In this document: piece by piece, positions 1-9,733 of the stretch
How the letters are laid out: the number at the start of each line of letters is the position of its first letter
Numbering within the stretch: the first letter of the stretch is position 1
Assembly (NCBI RefSeq): GCF_019802045.1
Contig: NZ_JAHVHU010000018.1
Coordinates: 29,077-93,076, forward strand
Reading direction: 5' to 3'
Origin: Membranihabitans marinus
GTDB taxonomy: Bacteria; Bacteroidota; Bacteroidia; Chitinophagales; Saprospiraceae
DNA: 64,000 nucleotides
Notes under the pieces: model-generated
The model's input: the letters and a program-made list of their open reading frames with translations, nothing else
Told to the model about the DNA's origin: nothing
Databases searched by the model: none
Made by a program: the position numbers and the translations under genes

Positions 1-71
1 GATATATGAGGTGTTATTGTTTATAATGACTTATGAAACAGAGCACTACCAAGGCACACCGCTTTAATAAT

Positions 72-1535
72 TTATTTTAATCGACTGCCTCTCCGTGCAC
101 CCATTTTGTCAGGCTTGGCTTCTTTCGACTGATTGGAATATCCCAGGATGCTGAGCATATGTTCAGAGCTTTGTTCATCACGGAATAAATAATCCACATA
201 ATTTCCGGTGGAATCCCGATCGATGACGATGGTCTTCGGTGAGGGAATCAAACAATGTTTGATCCCACCATATCCGCTGATGGCATCCTGATAGGCCCCC
301 GTATGAAAAAATCCTACATATAACGGTTCTGAATCTTTTTCCGAATCAAACTCCGGAAGAAAAACCTGTTGGTTCAGATCTTCCGAATTGTAATAATCCG
401 AATGATCACAACTAATTCCCCCAATATTGACGTTATAAAATGGGCGGTCCCATTTATTGATCGGCAACAGGATGAATTTTTCCAAAATCCCCCAGGCATC
501 CGGGATGGTATTCATCAGACTATTATCGATCATATACCACCGTTCTGTATCATTTTGCCGCTTCTCTTCCAGTACCGTAAAAATAGTTGCACCACTTTCA
601 CCCACGGTGTATTTGCCAAATTCGGTAAAGATATTCGGTTCAGCAATCTCTTCAGAGACACAAATTTCTTTAATCGCAGACACTATGTCATTGACCATGG
701 ATTTGTAATCAAACTCAAATCCCAGATTATTCCGAATGGGAAACCCGCCTCCGATATTCAAATCCTGAAGTGTCGAACATTTCTTTTTCAATGCAGCATA
801 CAGCCGAATCGCTTTATTAAATTCTCCCCAATAATACAGGTTGTCCTTAATGCCCGTATCAATAAAGAAATGCATCATCGTCAGGTTGATGTTCTCCATT
901 TTGGAAATCGTATTCTCATAAAAAGGGAGAATCTCCTCGGGCCGGATTCCCAGCCTCGATGTATAGTATGCCGACTGCGGCTCTTCATTGATAGCCATTC
1001 GAATCCCAATATTTATAGGCCGATCGAGTCTTTGGTTGAGCCGATCAAGTTCCGACATGGAGTCCAGAACGACAATGCTGTTCACAAAACCATCAGACTG
1101 CAGCTGGATAATCCGATCCAGGTATTCCTGCGTCTTGTAGCCGTTGTGAACAATAATAATCTTTTTATCCAGATGCCCTGATTCGTACAGTTTATAAATA
1201 ATGTCCACATCGAAGGCCGAACTGGTCTCCAGATGTACATCATACTCCAGAGCCTTTCGAATCACATGCTCAAAGTGGCAGCACTTCGTACAATAACAGT
1301 AGTAGTATTTACCCTGATAATTATTGCTCTTCATACTGCGCTTAAACAGGTTCTTCGCTTTTTTTATCTGATCGCCGATCCGGGGAAGATAGTTTAACTT
1401 AAATGGTGTGCCATATTTCTTAATTAAGTGACTGATGGATACACCGTAGAATGTGAGTTCGCCATCCAACAGGTCAAACCCTTCCTGAGGGAACTCATAA
1501 CTTTGTTCGATCAAATCAAAATAAGTACTCTTCAT
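72..1535 (-). CDS. speA: arginine decarboxylase, fold type III PLP enzyme
   Basis: This 487-residue enzyme probably decarboxylates arginine to agmatine, the first step of a polyamine route. It has the alanine-racemase/ornithine-decarboxylase fold. The PLP lysine lies in YCYCTKCCHFEH (about residues 79-90), followed by HLETSSAFDVD, a glycine-rich phosphate loop NIGGGFP near residue 270, and a C-terminal CDHSD motif that supplies the active-site cysteine. An in-frame ATG 126 bp upstream would add a hydrophobic stretch unlike the family; the start at 1535 gives the usual MKSTYFDLI-type N-terminus. Length fits the short flavobacterial/cytophagal arginine decarboxylases, not the 630-residue SpeA of enterobacteria. 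The choice of arginine over other basic amino acids rests on family resemblance. Confidence 0.85.
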   Translation of the reverse strand: MKSTYFDLIEQSYEFPQEGFDLLDGELTFYGVSISHLIKKYGTPFKLNYLPRIGDQIKKAKNLFKRSMKSNNYQGKYYYCYCTKCCHFEHVIRKALEYDVHLETSSAFDVDIIYKLYESGHLDKKIIIVHNGYKTQEYLDRIIQLQSDGFVNSIVVLDSMSELDRLNQRLDRPINIGIRMAINEEPQSAYYTSRLGIRPEEILPFYENTISKMENINLTMMHFFIDTGIKDNLYYWGEFNKAIRLYAALKKKCSTLQDLNIGGGFPIRNNLGFEFDYKSMVNDIVSAIKEICVSEEIAEPNIFTEFGKYTVGESGATIFTVLEEKRQNDTERWYMIDNSLMNTIPDAWGILEKFILLPINKWDRPFYNVNIGGISCDHSDYYNSEDLNQQVFLPEFDSEKDSEPLYVGFFHTGAYQDAISGYGGIKHCLIPSPKTIVIDRDSTGNYVDYLFRDEQSSEHMLSILGYSNQSKEAKPDKMGARRGSRLK

Positions 1536-1792
1536 AGCTATTACCTGATGGAATTTTGAGTTATAATAAGCATCACGGAATTCAAAGAAAATGCAAAGTA
1601 AAGGATATATCAAAATATTTGCTCCCCATCCGATAAAAATTTCTTTTTCGAAGCCTTCCAAGAGGAATTAAAAGTTAAAAAATACCGGATATTTCCCCTT
1701 TACATTTATTTAAGAGCATGGTAGCTTTATAGGCATAATTATTGCGATCAATTTACGTATCTAATTCTATTCACTTCTATAAACCTTTGATT

Positions 1793-1894
1793 ATGAAAAT
1801 CACAGAAAACAACCCGAGTTGGATCCTGATCCGCCCTATCGTCATTACTGTTATTTTGATTATTCTGATTGGCTTGCTCTTGTCATATTTTTAG
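1793..1894 (+). CDS. 33-residue single-span membrane peptide
   Basis: A short reading frame encodes 33 residues: a polar start (MKITENNPSWILIRP) and one long hydrophobic helix of about 17 residues (IVITVILIILIGLLLSYF), then a stop. The hydrophobicity is unbroken and the frame begins with ATG, so this looks like a real small inner-membrane protein. No Shine-Dalgarno sequence is seen, as is usual in Bacteroidota. It lies alone between the divergent arginine decarboxylase gene and the 3' end of the T9SS protein gene. Function is unknown. Confidence 0.5.
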   Translation: MKITENNPSWILIRPIVITVILIILIGLLLSYF

Positions 1895-2192
1895 GATAAA
1901 TTTCTACAACGTATTGACGTAATAATTCATTCAACCTCCTGGCCTATCTGATCCTGGAACAGATACTTACACCACACAGGATCTAGTAAACCACATACCG
2001 GGATGTATCCGTACCGCCCTGGCTGTGATTATCAGAATATAGCTTTGATTTCCATCCCATAAATCCCTCCAGGCCTAAAGCTTCCATGTTTCTCTCTACT
2101 TCTACCCTCATTCACAAAGGGATCAGTCAGCTGCGCCAATGCTATAATACTAGAACTGGTCATCGAAAATAGCTGTCTTAATATTAAAAGGA
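1895..2192. other. intergenic stretch with no recognised gene
   Basis: About 300 bases between the small membrane peptide and the terminator of the T9SS protein gene. Both strands are broken by stops and no repeat, RNA gene or promoter box was recognised. Confidence 0.4.
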
Positions 2193-2220
2193 AAGGGATC
2201 CTGACATTTCAGGATCCCTT
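2193..2220 (-). terminator. intrinsic terminator of the T9SS protein gene
   Basis: A perfect 12-bp stem (AAGGGATCCTGA against TCAGGATCCCTT) with a CATT loop lies 35 bp past the stop codon of the large minus-strand gene. Read on the minus strand the stem is followed by CTTTTAATATTA, a U-rich tail. Confidence 0.75.
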
Positions 2221-2254
2221 CCACATTAAAGATAAAATGCAATTCTGTTAATTC

Positions 2255-5200
2255 TTACGGCAGATAATACAGCTTTCTGTTGACCACGCCAGAATCCATG
2301 ATCAACCGAATCGTATAGAATCCTGCCGCCGGTAATACCGACCCATCGAAGGTGTATTGCCGGATCGACTGATCTACTTTTTCACGATAGACCTGCTTGC
2401 CAGACAGGTTGTAAATTTCACTCCGCTGAAGCTTCCCGGTTTCACCGCTCAGATCAATTCGCACAGAGTGTGAGAATGGATTCGGGTAGGGATTGGAGAC
2501 TTCAAACACACCTTGCTGTACCTTCGTCTCCAGACGAATATTTTCTTTCAGTTTTTGATCGCTGTATATTTCAGGTGTAAGATTCATCGATAATTGAATC
2601 AGTTCCCGATCAATCTGCTCACCGGGTACATTGTCAAATACCAGATAAAAATCGGCTTGTTCCGTCGGTCTTGTTCGCTCTTCTGTGGCAATCCATACCA
2701 CACTCAAATCCTTTTCATCCATGCTGTAATCGGAGGAAACAATCGGAATTTTACCAGGTTCAATGGCCACCCATGGGACGGAATTACCGTTTGTCAGAGA
2801 AAACTGCATCGATTCCACCTGTACAGATCCGCCGAGGCTGACTGGTACCCGGATAAAACCATTGTGAAATTCCGGCTCCCCAAGCACAAAGTTCTCGCGT
2901 CCTGTGGTCCGCCGATCACTGGACCGGACCGAAGCACTGTAATTCACATCGCCTTTTTTGACACCGACAAAGTGCAACATCGATCGGTATTCCTGATTTA
3001 GCCGGATGGTGGATATCGGTTGCATATCACCATTGATAAACAACCACTGCCGTCCGGGTATGCGATCAATTTTATTCAATAATAGACTTTGGATCATCAG
3101 GACATCCAGCACAGAGATCACCCCGTCTTCGTTCATATCAGCAGCCAGCCGCTCATAGGGTGTGGTTGGCGTGGACTTATTCATGGCCATGCGAAATATG
3201 CTAAGCGCATCAAAAGCAGTAATGCCATTCAACGGGTTATCTTCTTTCGAGGGTTCTATTCGCAGCGCTTCACTAGTGGTGGGGAAAGCGCCCAGGTTAA
3301 AGGTACCGGAATTGTCTGTCATATTACGTCGAATCTCTGCCACCGGTCCGTTCAATCGTACTGAAACCTCTGATATAGGGTATTGCTCGGGTGTTCTGAT
3401 GCTACCCGCCAACTGATTATCAGAATTGGGACACAAGCCGCGTGGATCCTTCACCTCCAGGCTAAGCACATAGTGGTTCGAATTTCCGGCTTCGTCTACG
3501 ACCCAAAGTTCGATTAGGTTCGCACCCAACTTATCGCAGGTCACATCAATTGATGTTTGTCCGGGTAGAGGTGGTAATACCTTACCATCATTATCGATCA
3601 ACCCTTCGCCTTTGTAGCGTAGTAAAACGTCGTATCTAGCCGATTCACAAGGATGTGTCACGGTATAAGGTATGTCCGTCAACCGAAGCTGGTCCTGGGT
3701 CTTATTAAGATTGAATGTAATTGATTCCGGACCTTCGATTTTCAATGCTTTGCAATAGCTCACTTTGAATTCAGAAGTCTTTCGGGTTACATTTCGGCAC
3801 TGATCCTCCGCTTCTACGGTCAGTCGGTAAGAACCACTTGCCAACGCCAGGGAATTGATCTGCAAACCACTACCGCTTTTTACGGTTTCCCATGCCCCTG
3901 ACAGCTTGCGCTCAATGCGCCAGATGACCGACAATTCCTCCACCGGCGTACAATCATCAATCACCTCGAGGGTTTTGCTAAATACAAATTCACAGCCCTG
4001 ATCAAAGCAAATGTCTTCCACGTTGCCATTTACAACTTCAGGCCCTTCCGTGTTTTTGATATAAATATATTGCACAAATTCCGGCAGATAATAGGGATCG
4101 CTCTCACACCAGTCACTGACTTCCCAGGTTCTTTTTATCGTGTAACAAACACCGGCTGAGTTTTCAAGTGCCTGTGTTACCTCATCGGTATACGCCATGC
4201 CCAGGTCCTTGCAGAATTCTTCCCGTTGCAACTGAGGGCCACGCGGCTCTACTTCTACCAGGCTACAACTCATGATCGTAGTATCCGCATAAGGCAGAAC
4301 AAAATCTTCCGGACGCAACCGGCAATCTTTGGTAATAAATATTTTTTGTATCACCTGGATGGACTCGCTCTCCTCCGGCGTATCAGAACACGGATTGGAA
4401 ATAGTAAATATCCGTTCGACATATCCTTCTCCACATATTCCGATGTTCTCATCAAAGGTCTCTTCAATGGTCACATTGCAATTGTCCATGACATAACCAT
4501 CCATAAAGTCCACCGTGCTTTCTACATAGGGTGTGGATCGGCCCTCACTACACTCATACACCTCTATGGCATGATTCTGACGTTCTGCTTCCGAGGTCAC
4601 GTACTGACCAAAAACACTGGTATTCCCTTTTTCTATTTCTGCCTTGTATTTGGATTGGTAGGTATAGCAGTTCATAGATATATTGGGTAATTTGTATTTT
4701 ACTACGGGCGGTGATTGGTCTGTGACCTTGACCCGCGTCACCAATTTGGAGTAATTACAAAACGCATCAATCGCTAAAAATTCCACTAAAACGCCTTCGG
4801 TACAGACATCTTCACAACAAAAAGGAATTTTATCCGTCCAGCCATAGTCCACCAGCCTGGTCAGACAGGAGTCTTCCTGAAAAGCGATCTTATTCGCAAA
4901 CTCATCATAATAGTTCCGGACCTCACTGGAGACACTGGTATCTGCCGTGTAACCGCAAGCTGTCTTCCAGTCAACCCGTCGCGCTAAAAGAATTTCGAGC
5001 TCGCAGTTGTCAAAACTTCCTTCGTCAAAAGCACTCACGTCGGACCAGACCAGGGATTGTTGATTGGTCAACACCACACCCGGATCATCGTCCAGGACGA
5101 GGGTCGGTGGCTTTTTGTCAAATAGCTTGAGAACAATGGTATCCTTGCCCACGTTTCCACAAGCATCATAGGCGGAGTACTCCACCAGGTAATTCCCGAT

Positions 5201-6646
5201 CGTCATATTTCGGAAACGAATATCAGCGTCCGGATCATTCATGTCAAACATGAGCTCCTGATCACCCCATTTGATGGTCACCAGCAATTCTTCCGGTGTG
5301 CTGCACTCTTTAATTAAATTAGGAATCGGAAAATCACCCTCCGCTCTGCAATTGTCCGTAATCGCATTCCGATAAAAAGTCGGATAAAGAATTCCAGGTT
5401 CAGCACCTTCAATATTATCGTGCTGCTCCATTTCATAGGTGCCTGTTTTAAATTGGATTTCAGGGCCGGTGGTATCCACTACATTAATGATCTGCGTACA
5501 GGACTTCTCCCGCACACCTTCGTTCTCATACGAACTGATCAACCAGGTCCTGAATATAGTTTTTGAACCCCCGCACCCGGGTACTTCTTCATCTTCATAC
5601 GTGAGGTACACTTTACAATACGGGTCCTCAGAATAGATGGATTGCCCCATGAAGGTAGGTGTTCCGGTGCGTAGCGGTTGATTGAGCAATTCGAGAGAGT
5701 CACACGTGATCTCAGCGTCCGCGGGACAGGCGATCTCATCAAATATAATCTTTTGTAAAAAAACAGTATCTGTACAATCGGTTTTGTTTCCGTTCTGATC
5801 AACAGCTCGCCATACCCGTTCGATATAGCCTTCGATAAATGGATCATTGTCCACATTCACCCATTTGTATTCATTGACTTTGAGCGTATAATTTTCATTG
5901 CAATCCGCGATGACTTCCGGTTGACCAAAAAGGTTGTTTTTAGGATCGTAGGCACGTGGATCGCTGCAAAGCACGGTATCATTTTTACAGATCAACCTTG
6001 GTCCTGAAAAATCCCCCAGTGTAATATCGGACCGACAAAACTGCCCGGTTTCTTTGTGGGTAATCGTTGCTTTAAAAGTTCGTCCATTGTATCGTTTGGG
6101 GACAGGATTGGGAATGGTCAGGTTCTCCAATTCCAGCGTAAACTCAAAGTCATCCAAACATTTTACTTTACCATTGGTGATCACTTCATTAATATCGATA
6201 TACCGTTCACAATCCATACCAAAGTCCAGAACCAGGTCTTGAAAACAATTGAGATTCAGTCGGTTTAGATCTTTATCTACGTTGATGGTCACGGTGTCGA
6301 TCAGACCAAGCGGCGGGTAGTAGCTCACGGCAAACATGACCAGCTTGGTATAACCCCGGTCTGTTGTTTTCCACTGAACTTCCACACTCTCACCCCGGTC
6401 ACTCCCTACAAATTCACCCGGCCCTTCAATAATCCGCCATTGGATGTTCATCGGAAAATACAAGTCAAGACCAATGCGATAAGTGTTGGTCAGTCCCGGG
6501 CAAGCGACATCATCACCAACGATGACATCTTTGAGTATTTGCTGTCCCTGTGACTTGGGAACGACAACAAGAAATAAGACAAAACTACATAAGAGGTATA
6601 AAAGCCTCCTGGTCTTTTCCTGATGGATGTTAGGATAAATATTCAT
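2255..6646 (-). CDS. giant secreted multidomain protein with dockerin-like repeat and T9SS sorting domain
   Basis: This 1463-residue protein is exported and probably anchored to or released from the cell surface by the type IX secretion system. Residues 1-35 form a signal peptide (RRLLYLLCSFVLFLVVV, then SQGQ). The body (about 36-1060) is a string of Ig/HYR-like beta modules rich in paired cysteines, with recurring DNC and AxDxCGN motifs and PP-x-V/L strand starts. A CarboxypepD_reg-like strand region follows. Around residues 1130-1190 a dockerin/EF-hand-like segment reads LAADMNEDGVISVLDVLMIQ with a preceding partner helix. The last 80 residues carry the type A sorting domain (NPYPNPFS at about 1383, then GKQVYREKV and GFYTIRLI). 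Ligand unknown; adhesion or polymer binding is a guess. Bounded by its own terminator. Confidence 0.9.
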   Translation of the reverse strand: MNIYPNIHQEKTRRLLYLLCSFVLFLVVVPKSQGQQILKDVIVGDDVACPGLTNTYRIGLDLYFPMNIQWRIIEGPGEFVGSDRGESVEVQWKTTDRGYTKLVMFAVSYYPPLGLIDTVTINVDKDLNRLNLNCFQDLVLDFGMDCERYIDINEVITNGKVKCLDDFEFTLELENLTIPNPVPKRYNGRTFKATITHKETGQFCRSDITLGDFSGPRLICKNDTVLCSDPRAYDPKNNLFGQPEVIADCNENYTLKVNEYKWVNVDNDPFIEGYIERVWRAVDQNGNKTDCTDTVFLQKIIFDEIACPADAEITCDSLELLNQPLRTGTPTFMGQSIYSEDPYCKVYLTYEDEEVPGCGGSKTIFRTWLISSYENEGVREKSCTQIINVVDTTGPEIQFKTGTYEMEQHDNIEGAEPGILYPTFYRNAITDNCRAEGDFPIPNLIKECSTPEELLVTIKWGDQELMFDMNDPDADIRFRNMTIGNYLVEYSAYDACGNVGKDTIVLKLFDKKPPTLVLDDDPGVVLTNQQSLVWSDVSAFDEGSFDNCELEILLARRVDWKTACGYTADTSVSSEVRNYYDEFANKIAFQEDSCLTRLVDYGWTDKIPFCCEDVCTEGVLVEFLAIDAFCNYSKLVTRVKVTDQSPPVVKYKLPNISMNCYTYQSKYKAEIEKGNTSVFGQYVTSEAERQNHAIEVYECSEGRSTPYVESTVDFMDGYVMDNCNVTIEETFDENIGICGEGYVERIFTISNPCSDTPEESESIQVIQKIFITKDCRLRPEDFVLPYADTTIMSCSLVEVEPRGPQLQREEFCKDLGMAYTDEVTQALENSAGVCYTIKRTWEVSDWCESDPYYLPEFVQYIYIKNTEGPEVVNGNVEDICFDQGCEFVFSKTLEVIDDCTPVEELSVIWRIERKLSGAWETVKSGSGLQINSLALASGSYRLTVEAEDQCRNVTRKTSEFKVSYCKALKIEGPESITFNLNKTQDQLRLTDIPYTVTHPCESARYDVLLRYKGEGLIDNDGKVLPPLPGQTSIDVTCDKLGANLIELWVVDEAGNSNHYVLSLEVKDPRGLCPNSDNQLAGSIRTPEQYPISEVSVRLNGPVAEIRRNMTDNSGTFNLGAFPTTSEALRIEPSKEDNPLNGITAFDALSIFRMAMNKSTPTTPYERLAADMNEDGVISVLDVLMIQSLLLNKIDRIPGRQWLFINGDMQPISTIRLNQEYRSMLHFVGVKKGDVNYSASVRSSDRRTTGRENFVLGEPEFHNGFIRVPVSLGGSVQVESMQFSLTNGNSVPWVAIEPGKIPIVSSDYSMDEKDLSVVWIATEERTRPTEQADFYLVFDNVPGEQIDRELIQLSMNLTPEIYSDQKLKENIRLETKVQQGVFEVSNPYPNPFSHSVRIDLSGETGKLQRSEIYNLSGKQVYREKVDQSIRQYTFDGSVLPAAGFYTIRLIMDSGVVNRKLYYLP

Positions 6647-6764
6647 TTCGATTGCATTTTATTCAATCGATTGAACACAAACATTATGCCAAATCATAAT
6701 ATGTAATCAGATCATGTCCAAAATTTAATACTTTAACAGTTTTGGGTATAGGTGATCTCGCTTC

Positions 6765-6874
6765 GGTGTCAGACACTAGCCCGGGTGTCTGACACCTGTT
6801 GCGGAGGTGAGTGCGGATGGATGGTGTCTGACACCTGTTGCGGAGGTGAGTGCGGATGGATGGTGTCTGACACC
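6765..6874. repeat. 39-bp tandem repeat built on GGTGTCTGACACC palindromes
   Basis: Three copies of the 13-bp odd palindrome GGTGTCTGACACC start at 6784, 6823 and 6862, exactly 39 bp apart. The spacer is the same in both intervals. A diverged copy (GGTGTCAGACACT) lies at 6765-6777. Such palindromes resemble REP-type sequences mobilised by IS200-like (RAYT) transposases; no such transposase is in the window. The frames across it (for example a repetitive 71-residue one on the minus strand) are by-products of the repeat. Confidence 0.85.
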
Positions 6875-7143
6875 TGTACCCGAAAGCATCATTTCCCAAC
6901 AGGTAATTGTCCTGGATTACGCTAAAGTTTCACTAACCCGGGTGTCATGCTGTGCACTGCAGCACACAGTGAACATCCCGCCCAATTCCGGCTCTCTTGG
7001 AATGCGAAAAGGCGGGTATCCCCTTCTAAAAACTAGTTTGGGAACACTTTTAAACTATCTCGGGTTATTAATGTATATGATCGAAATCTGATAATTCATT
7101 TTCTGTTAATAAATTTCATTATTTTTAGCTAAAACATACTTAC
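6875..7143. other. intergenic stretch upstream of the DUF433 gene
   Basis: About 270 bases after the 39-bp repeats. The last 70 bases before the DUF433 start are AT-rich and presumably hold its promoter, but no clear TAnnTTTG box is present. Nothing else recognised. Confidence 0.35.
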
Positions 7144-7377
7144 ATGATAAAACGCGTTGTAAATATTGATCCGGAAATCATGAGTGGAACACCTGTATTT
7201 AATGGAACCAGAGTACCCATAAAAAATTTATTTGACTACCTGGAAACCGGCGACACGATTGAAACATTCCTGGAAGATTTTGATGGTGTTAAAAAAGAAC
7301 AAGTGGTGAAAGTTCTGGAGATGTCGCACGAGCTATTAGAAAAATCAACTAAACAATTGAATGAAAATATTGCTTGA
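7144..7377 (+). CDS. DUF433 family antitoxin-like protein
   Basis: A 77-residue protein of the DUF433 family, a small winged/helix-turn-helix type domain usually found as the antitoxin-like partner of a PIN-like toxin. The signature is clear: a start of the form RVVNIDPEIMSGTPVFNGTR, then VPIKNLFDYLETGDTIETFLEDF and a VVKVLEMSHELL helix. It overlaps the next gene by 17 bp, which implies translational coupling. The family is expected to bind DNA or the toxin; neither is shown here. Confidence 0.88.
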   Translation: MIKRVVNIDPEIMSGTPVFNGTRVPIKNLFDYLETGDTIETFLEDFDGVKKEQVVKVLEMSHELLEKSTKQLNENIA

Positions 7378-7687
7378 TGAATGCATCACCAAAAGGCTCA
7401 AACCATATTTGTCTAAGTTTGAGATTTTTACTGTTTCGGAAATGCGATGGAATGGAATTAAAAATGGTGCACTTTTAGTGTTATGTTTCCAGAATCAATT
7501 TGATATATTTTTGACAATTGACAAGGATTTAACCTATCAGCAAAATATTAAAAATTTAGACTTGACAGTTGTAGTACTAAATTCAACTTCAAGTAAAATT
7601 GAAGAGCTGGTTCTATTTATACCTGCTTTCATTTCGAAGATTCAAAAATTCGAAAGAGGAAAATTTTATATAATAGATAAGCAATAA
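7361..7687 (+). CDS. DUF5615 PIN-like toxin
   Basis: A 108-residue DUF5615 (Mut7-C/PIN-like) protein, the usual downstream partner of DUF433. Acidic residues expected for the PIN-type metal site are visible: MKILLDECI at the start and FLTIDKDLTYQQN near residue 60. Members are thought to be RNases. Start overlaps the DUF433 gene in a different frame; the 3' end overlaps the converging broken nucleotidyltransferase gene by 22 bp. The protein is full length, so the pair may be active. Confidence 0.85.
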   Translation: MKILLDECITKRLKPYLSKFEIFTVSEMRWNGIKNGALLVLCFQNQFDIFLTIDKDLTYQQNIKNLDLTVVVLNSTSSKIEELVLFIPAFISKIQKFERGKFYIIDKQ

Positions 7688-7977
7688 TTTTTTTCGTCAT
7701 AAATGATTACTAAATCCTCGAAAATGTATTCTTTTAAAAGTTCATTTTTCAAACTGTTCTCGGTAACCAGGGCCACGCTTATTGCCAGTTTATCCGATAG
7801 TTCTTGCTGAAGTTGGACCAACTTAAGAAGGCTAATCCTTTTATTGAAAGAAACCAATATATCTCAATCACTATTACGATTTTCATTTCTGGCATAGGAT
7901 CCAAAAATACCAATCCGATCCGGTTGGTATTCCGCAAGGGTTTTTACAATTTGATCTTTATTTTCTTTACTTGTCAT
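7666..7977 (-). pseudogene. MntA-like nucleotidyltransferase with in-frame TGA in the catalytic motif
   Basis: Read from ATG at 7977 this frame gives a 103-codon minimal nucleotidyltransferase of the MNT antitoxin type. It has RIGIFGSYARNENRNSD, then a TGA at 7864-7866, then DILVSFNKRISLLKLVQLQ to the normal end. The intact motif is GSxARxxxxxSDxDxxV; the stop replaces the residue between the two catalytic aspartates, so any truncated product would be dead. No frameshift is needed to join the halves. Its HepT-like partner is not present next to it. An intact MntA/HepT pair lies at 19.7-20.4 kb. Confidence 0.8.
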
Positions 7978-8092
7978 CGACAATCATTTATCTGTTTTTC
8001 GTAATCCAATACTAAAAGAAGCTGAATATGTCAATATCGACAAATGATTTGCTTCATTATATTCTTGAAGAATGTCACTACCTCTAAAAGCA

Positions 8093-8180
8093 GGATCCCG
8101 TCATAGGCGGACAAGCATGCCATACCGCGTCCCGCGGCACGCGGGAGGCAGACACGTTCCTCCAAAAGCAAGATGCTTTT
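8093..8180. repeat. GC-rich hairpin and 3' hairpin after the carboxylase gene
   Basis: This spacer holds a GC-rich inverted repeat (TCCCGC-GGCAC-GCGGGA) unlike the surrounding AT-rich spacer, and a perfect 7-bp hairpin AAAAGCA-AGA-TGCTTTT at 8164-8180, 12 bp past the stop of the minus-strand carboxylase gene. The second may be its terminator, although its T tract is only four bases. Confidence 0.4.
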
Positions 8181-8191
8181 GTTACATTTTT

Positions 8192-9733
8192 TCACAAGGG
8201 TATATTTCCATGATTCCGTTCCGGCCGTGTTTTCCGTTTTTCCCGCAGCGACCGGAAAGCCCGGATCAATGTCCGGCGGGTCTGCGAAGGAAGAATAATA
8301 TCATCAATGAATCCCAGTTCGGCTGCTTTATAGGGATTGGCGAACAGTTCATTGTATTCGGCTTCTTTTTGCGCCATGGCCTCTTCCGGATCATCACTTT
8401 TGGAAATCTCTTTCCGAAAAATAATCTCGGCAGCTCCTTTTGCTCCCATCACCGCAATCTGAGCCGATGGCCAGGCATAGTTATAATCCGCACCAATGTG
8501 CCGCGAATTCATTACACAATACGCTCCACCATAGGCTTTTCGGGTAATCACGGTAATACGGGGCACCGTGGCTTCACAAAATGCATAGAGCAATTTGGCG
8601 CCATTGGAAATAATGCCGTTCCACTCCTGTTCCGTCCCCGGTAAGAATCCCGGAACGTCTTCCAATACCAGCAACGGAATATTAAAACAGTCACAAAAAC
8701 GAACAAACCGGCCGCCCTTGGTCGCGGAATCGACATCGAGCACGCCGGCCAGATTCATGGGCTGATTTGCTACCACACCAATACTCATCCCGGCCAACCG
8801 GGCAAACCCGGTGATCAGGCTTTGACCAAAATCCGGCTGACTTGCAAAAAAGCTGTCCGGATCTACCAACTCCGTGATGACCTCATGCATATCATAGGGT
8901 GTATTGGGATTATCGGGTACAGTCTCATCCAACGCCGGACGCACTTCCTCTTCGGTATCATAGGGCAATACGGCCGGGGCCGCTTGATTGTGCTGCGGAA
9001 GATACGACAACAAGGTACGGATATCGTCGAGACAGTCGGCATCGGTCGGAGCCGTACGGTGGGCCACACCGGATTTGGTGGCATGGGTTCGGGCACCGCC
9101 CAGCTCTTCCGGGGTCACCTCTTCATTGGTCACCGTTTTGACCACATTGGGTCCGGTGACAAACATATACGATGATCCTTCTACCATAAAAATAAAATCA
9201 GTCATCGCCGGTGAATAAACAGCCCCGCCGGCACAGGGTCCCATGACCGCCGAAAGTTGAGGAATAACGCCCGAACACTGGACATTGCGGTAAAAAATAT
9301 CGGCATATCCCCCCAAGGATGCCACGCCTTCCTGAATCCGGGCTCCGCCGCTGTCATTGAGCCCAATCAATGGAGCTCTGTTCTGCAAGGCGCGATCCAT
9401 GATCTTACATATTTTTTGTGCATTCGTCTCCGATAAGGTGCCGCCAAAGACCGTAAAATCCTGGGCAAAAACATATACCATTCGGCCATCGATGGTTCCC
9501 ATTCCGGTAACCACCCCATCTCCTACTATTTTCTGATCCGCCATCCCAAAGTCCCCGTTCCGATGGGTCACAAAACGGTCGTATTCTTCAAAGCTCCCCG
9601 GGTCAAGCAGATATTGAATGCGTTCGCGCGCAGTGAGCTTTCCCTTCTCATGTTGACGATCAATGCGTTTCTGTCCGCCTCCCAAGAGGGAAGACTGGAT
9701 TTTTTGCTCCAGTTGTTCTTTATTTTTATCCAT
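8192..9733 (-). CDS. pccB: acyl-CoA carboxylase, carboxyltransferase (beta) subunit, propionyl-CoA type
   Basis: A 513-residue biotin-dependent carboxyltransferase that moves carboxyl from biotin to an acyl-CoA, most likely propionyl-CoA. Two crotonase-fold halves are visible: the N half with [38 protein letters not shown] and [12 protein letters not shown]; the C half with [57 protein letters not shown] and [12 protein letters not shown]. Length (510-520) and all oxyanion-hole glycine motifs match PccB/MmdA. No biotin carboxylase or biotin carrier gene is nearby, so methylmalonyl-CoA decarboxylase alpha (MmdA) remains an alternative. Confidence 0.88.
   Translation of the reverse strand: MDKNKEQLEQKIQSSLLGGGQKRIDRQHEKGKLTARERIQYLLDPGSFEEYDRFVTHRNGDFGMADQKIVGDGVVTGMGTIDGRMVYVFAQDFTVFGGTLSETNAQKICKIMDRALQNRAPLIGLNDSGGARIQEGVASLGGYADIFYRNVQCSGVIPQLSAVMGPCAGGAVYSPAMTDFIFMVEGSSYMFVTGPNVVKTVTNEEVTPEELGGARTHATKSGVAHRTAPTDADCLDDIRTLLSYLPQHNQAAPAVLPYDTEEEVRPALDETVPDNPNTPYDMHEVITELVDPDSFFASQPDFGQSLITGFARLAGMSIGVVANQPMNLAGVLDVDSATKGGRFVRFCDCFNIPLLVLEDVPGFLPGTEQEWNGIISNGAKLLYAFCEATVPRITVITRKAYGGAYCVMNSRHIGADYNYAWPSAQIAVMGAKGAAEIIFRKEISKSDDPEEAMAQKEAEYNELFANPYKAAELGFIDDIILPSQTRRTLIRAFRSLREKRKTRPERNHGNIPL

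Noticed and set aside
6765..6874. 39-bp repeats as a CRISPR array
   Set aside because: Spacers are identical and there are no cas genes; each unit is one tandem repeat.
6684..6899. Repetitive 71-residue frame over the 39-bp repeats as a gene
   Set aside because: 39 is a multiple of three, so any open frame repeats itself; composition is not protein-like.
8822..9218. Several open frames antisense to the carboxyltransferase gene
   Set aside because: They follow from high GC and codon bias of the real gene; no family match.
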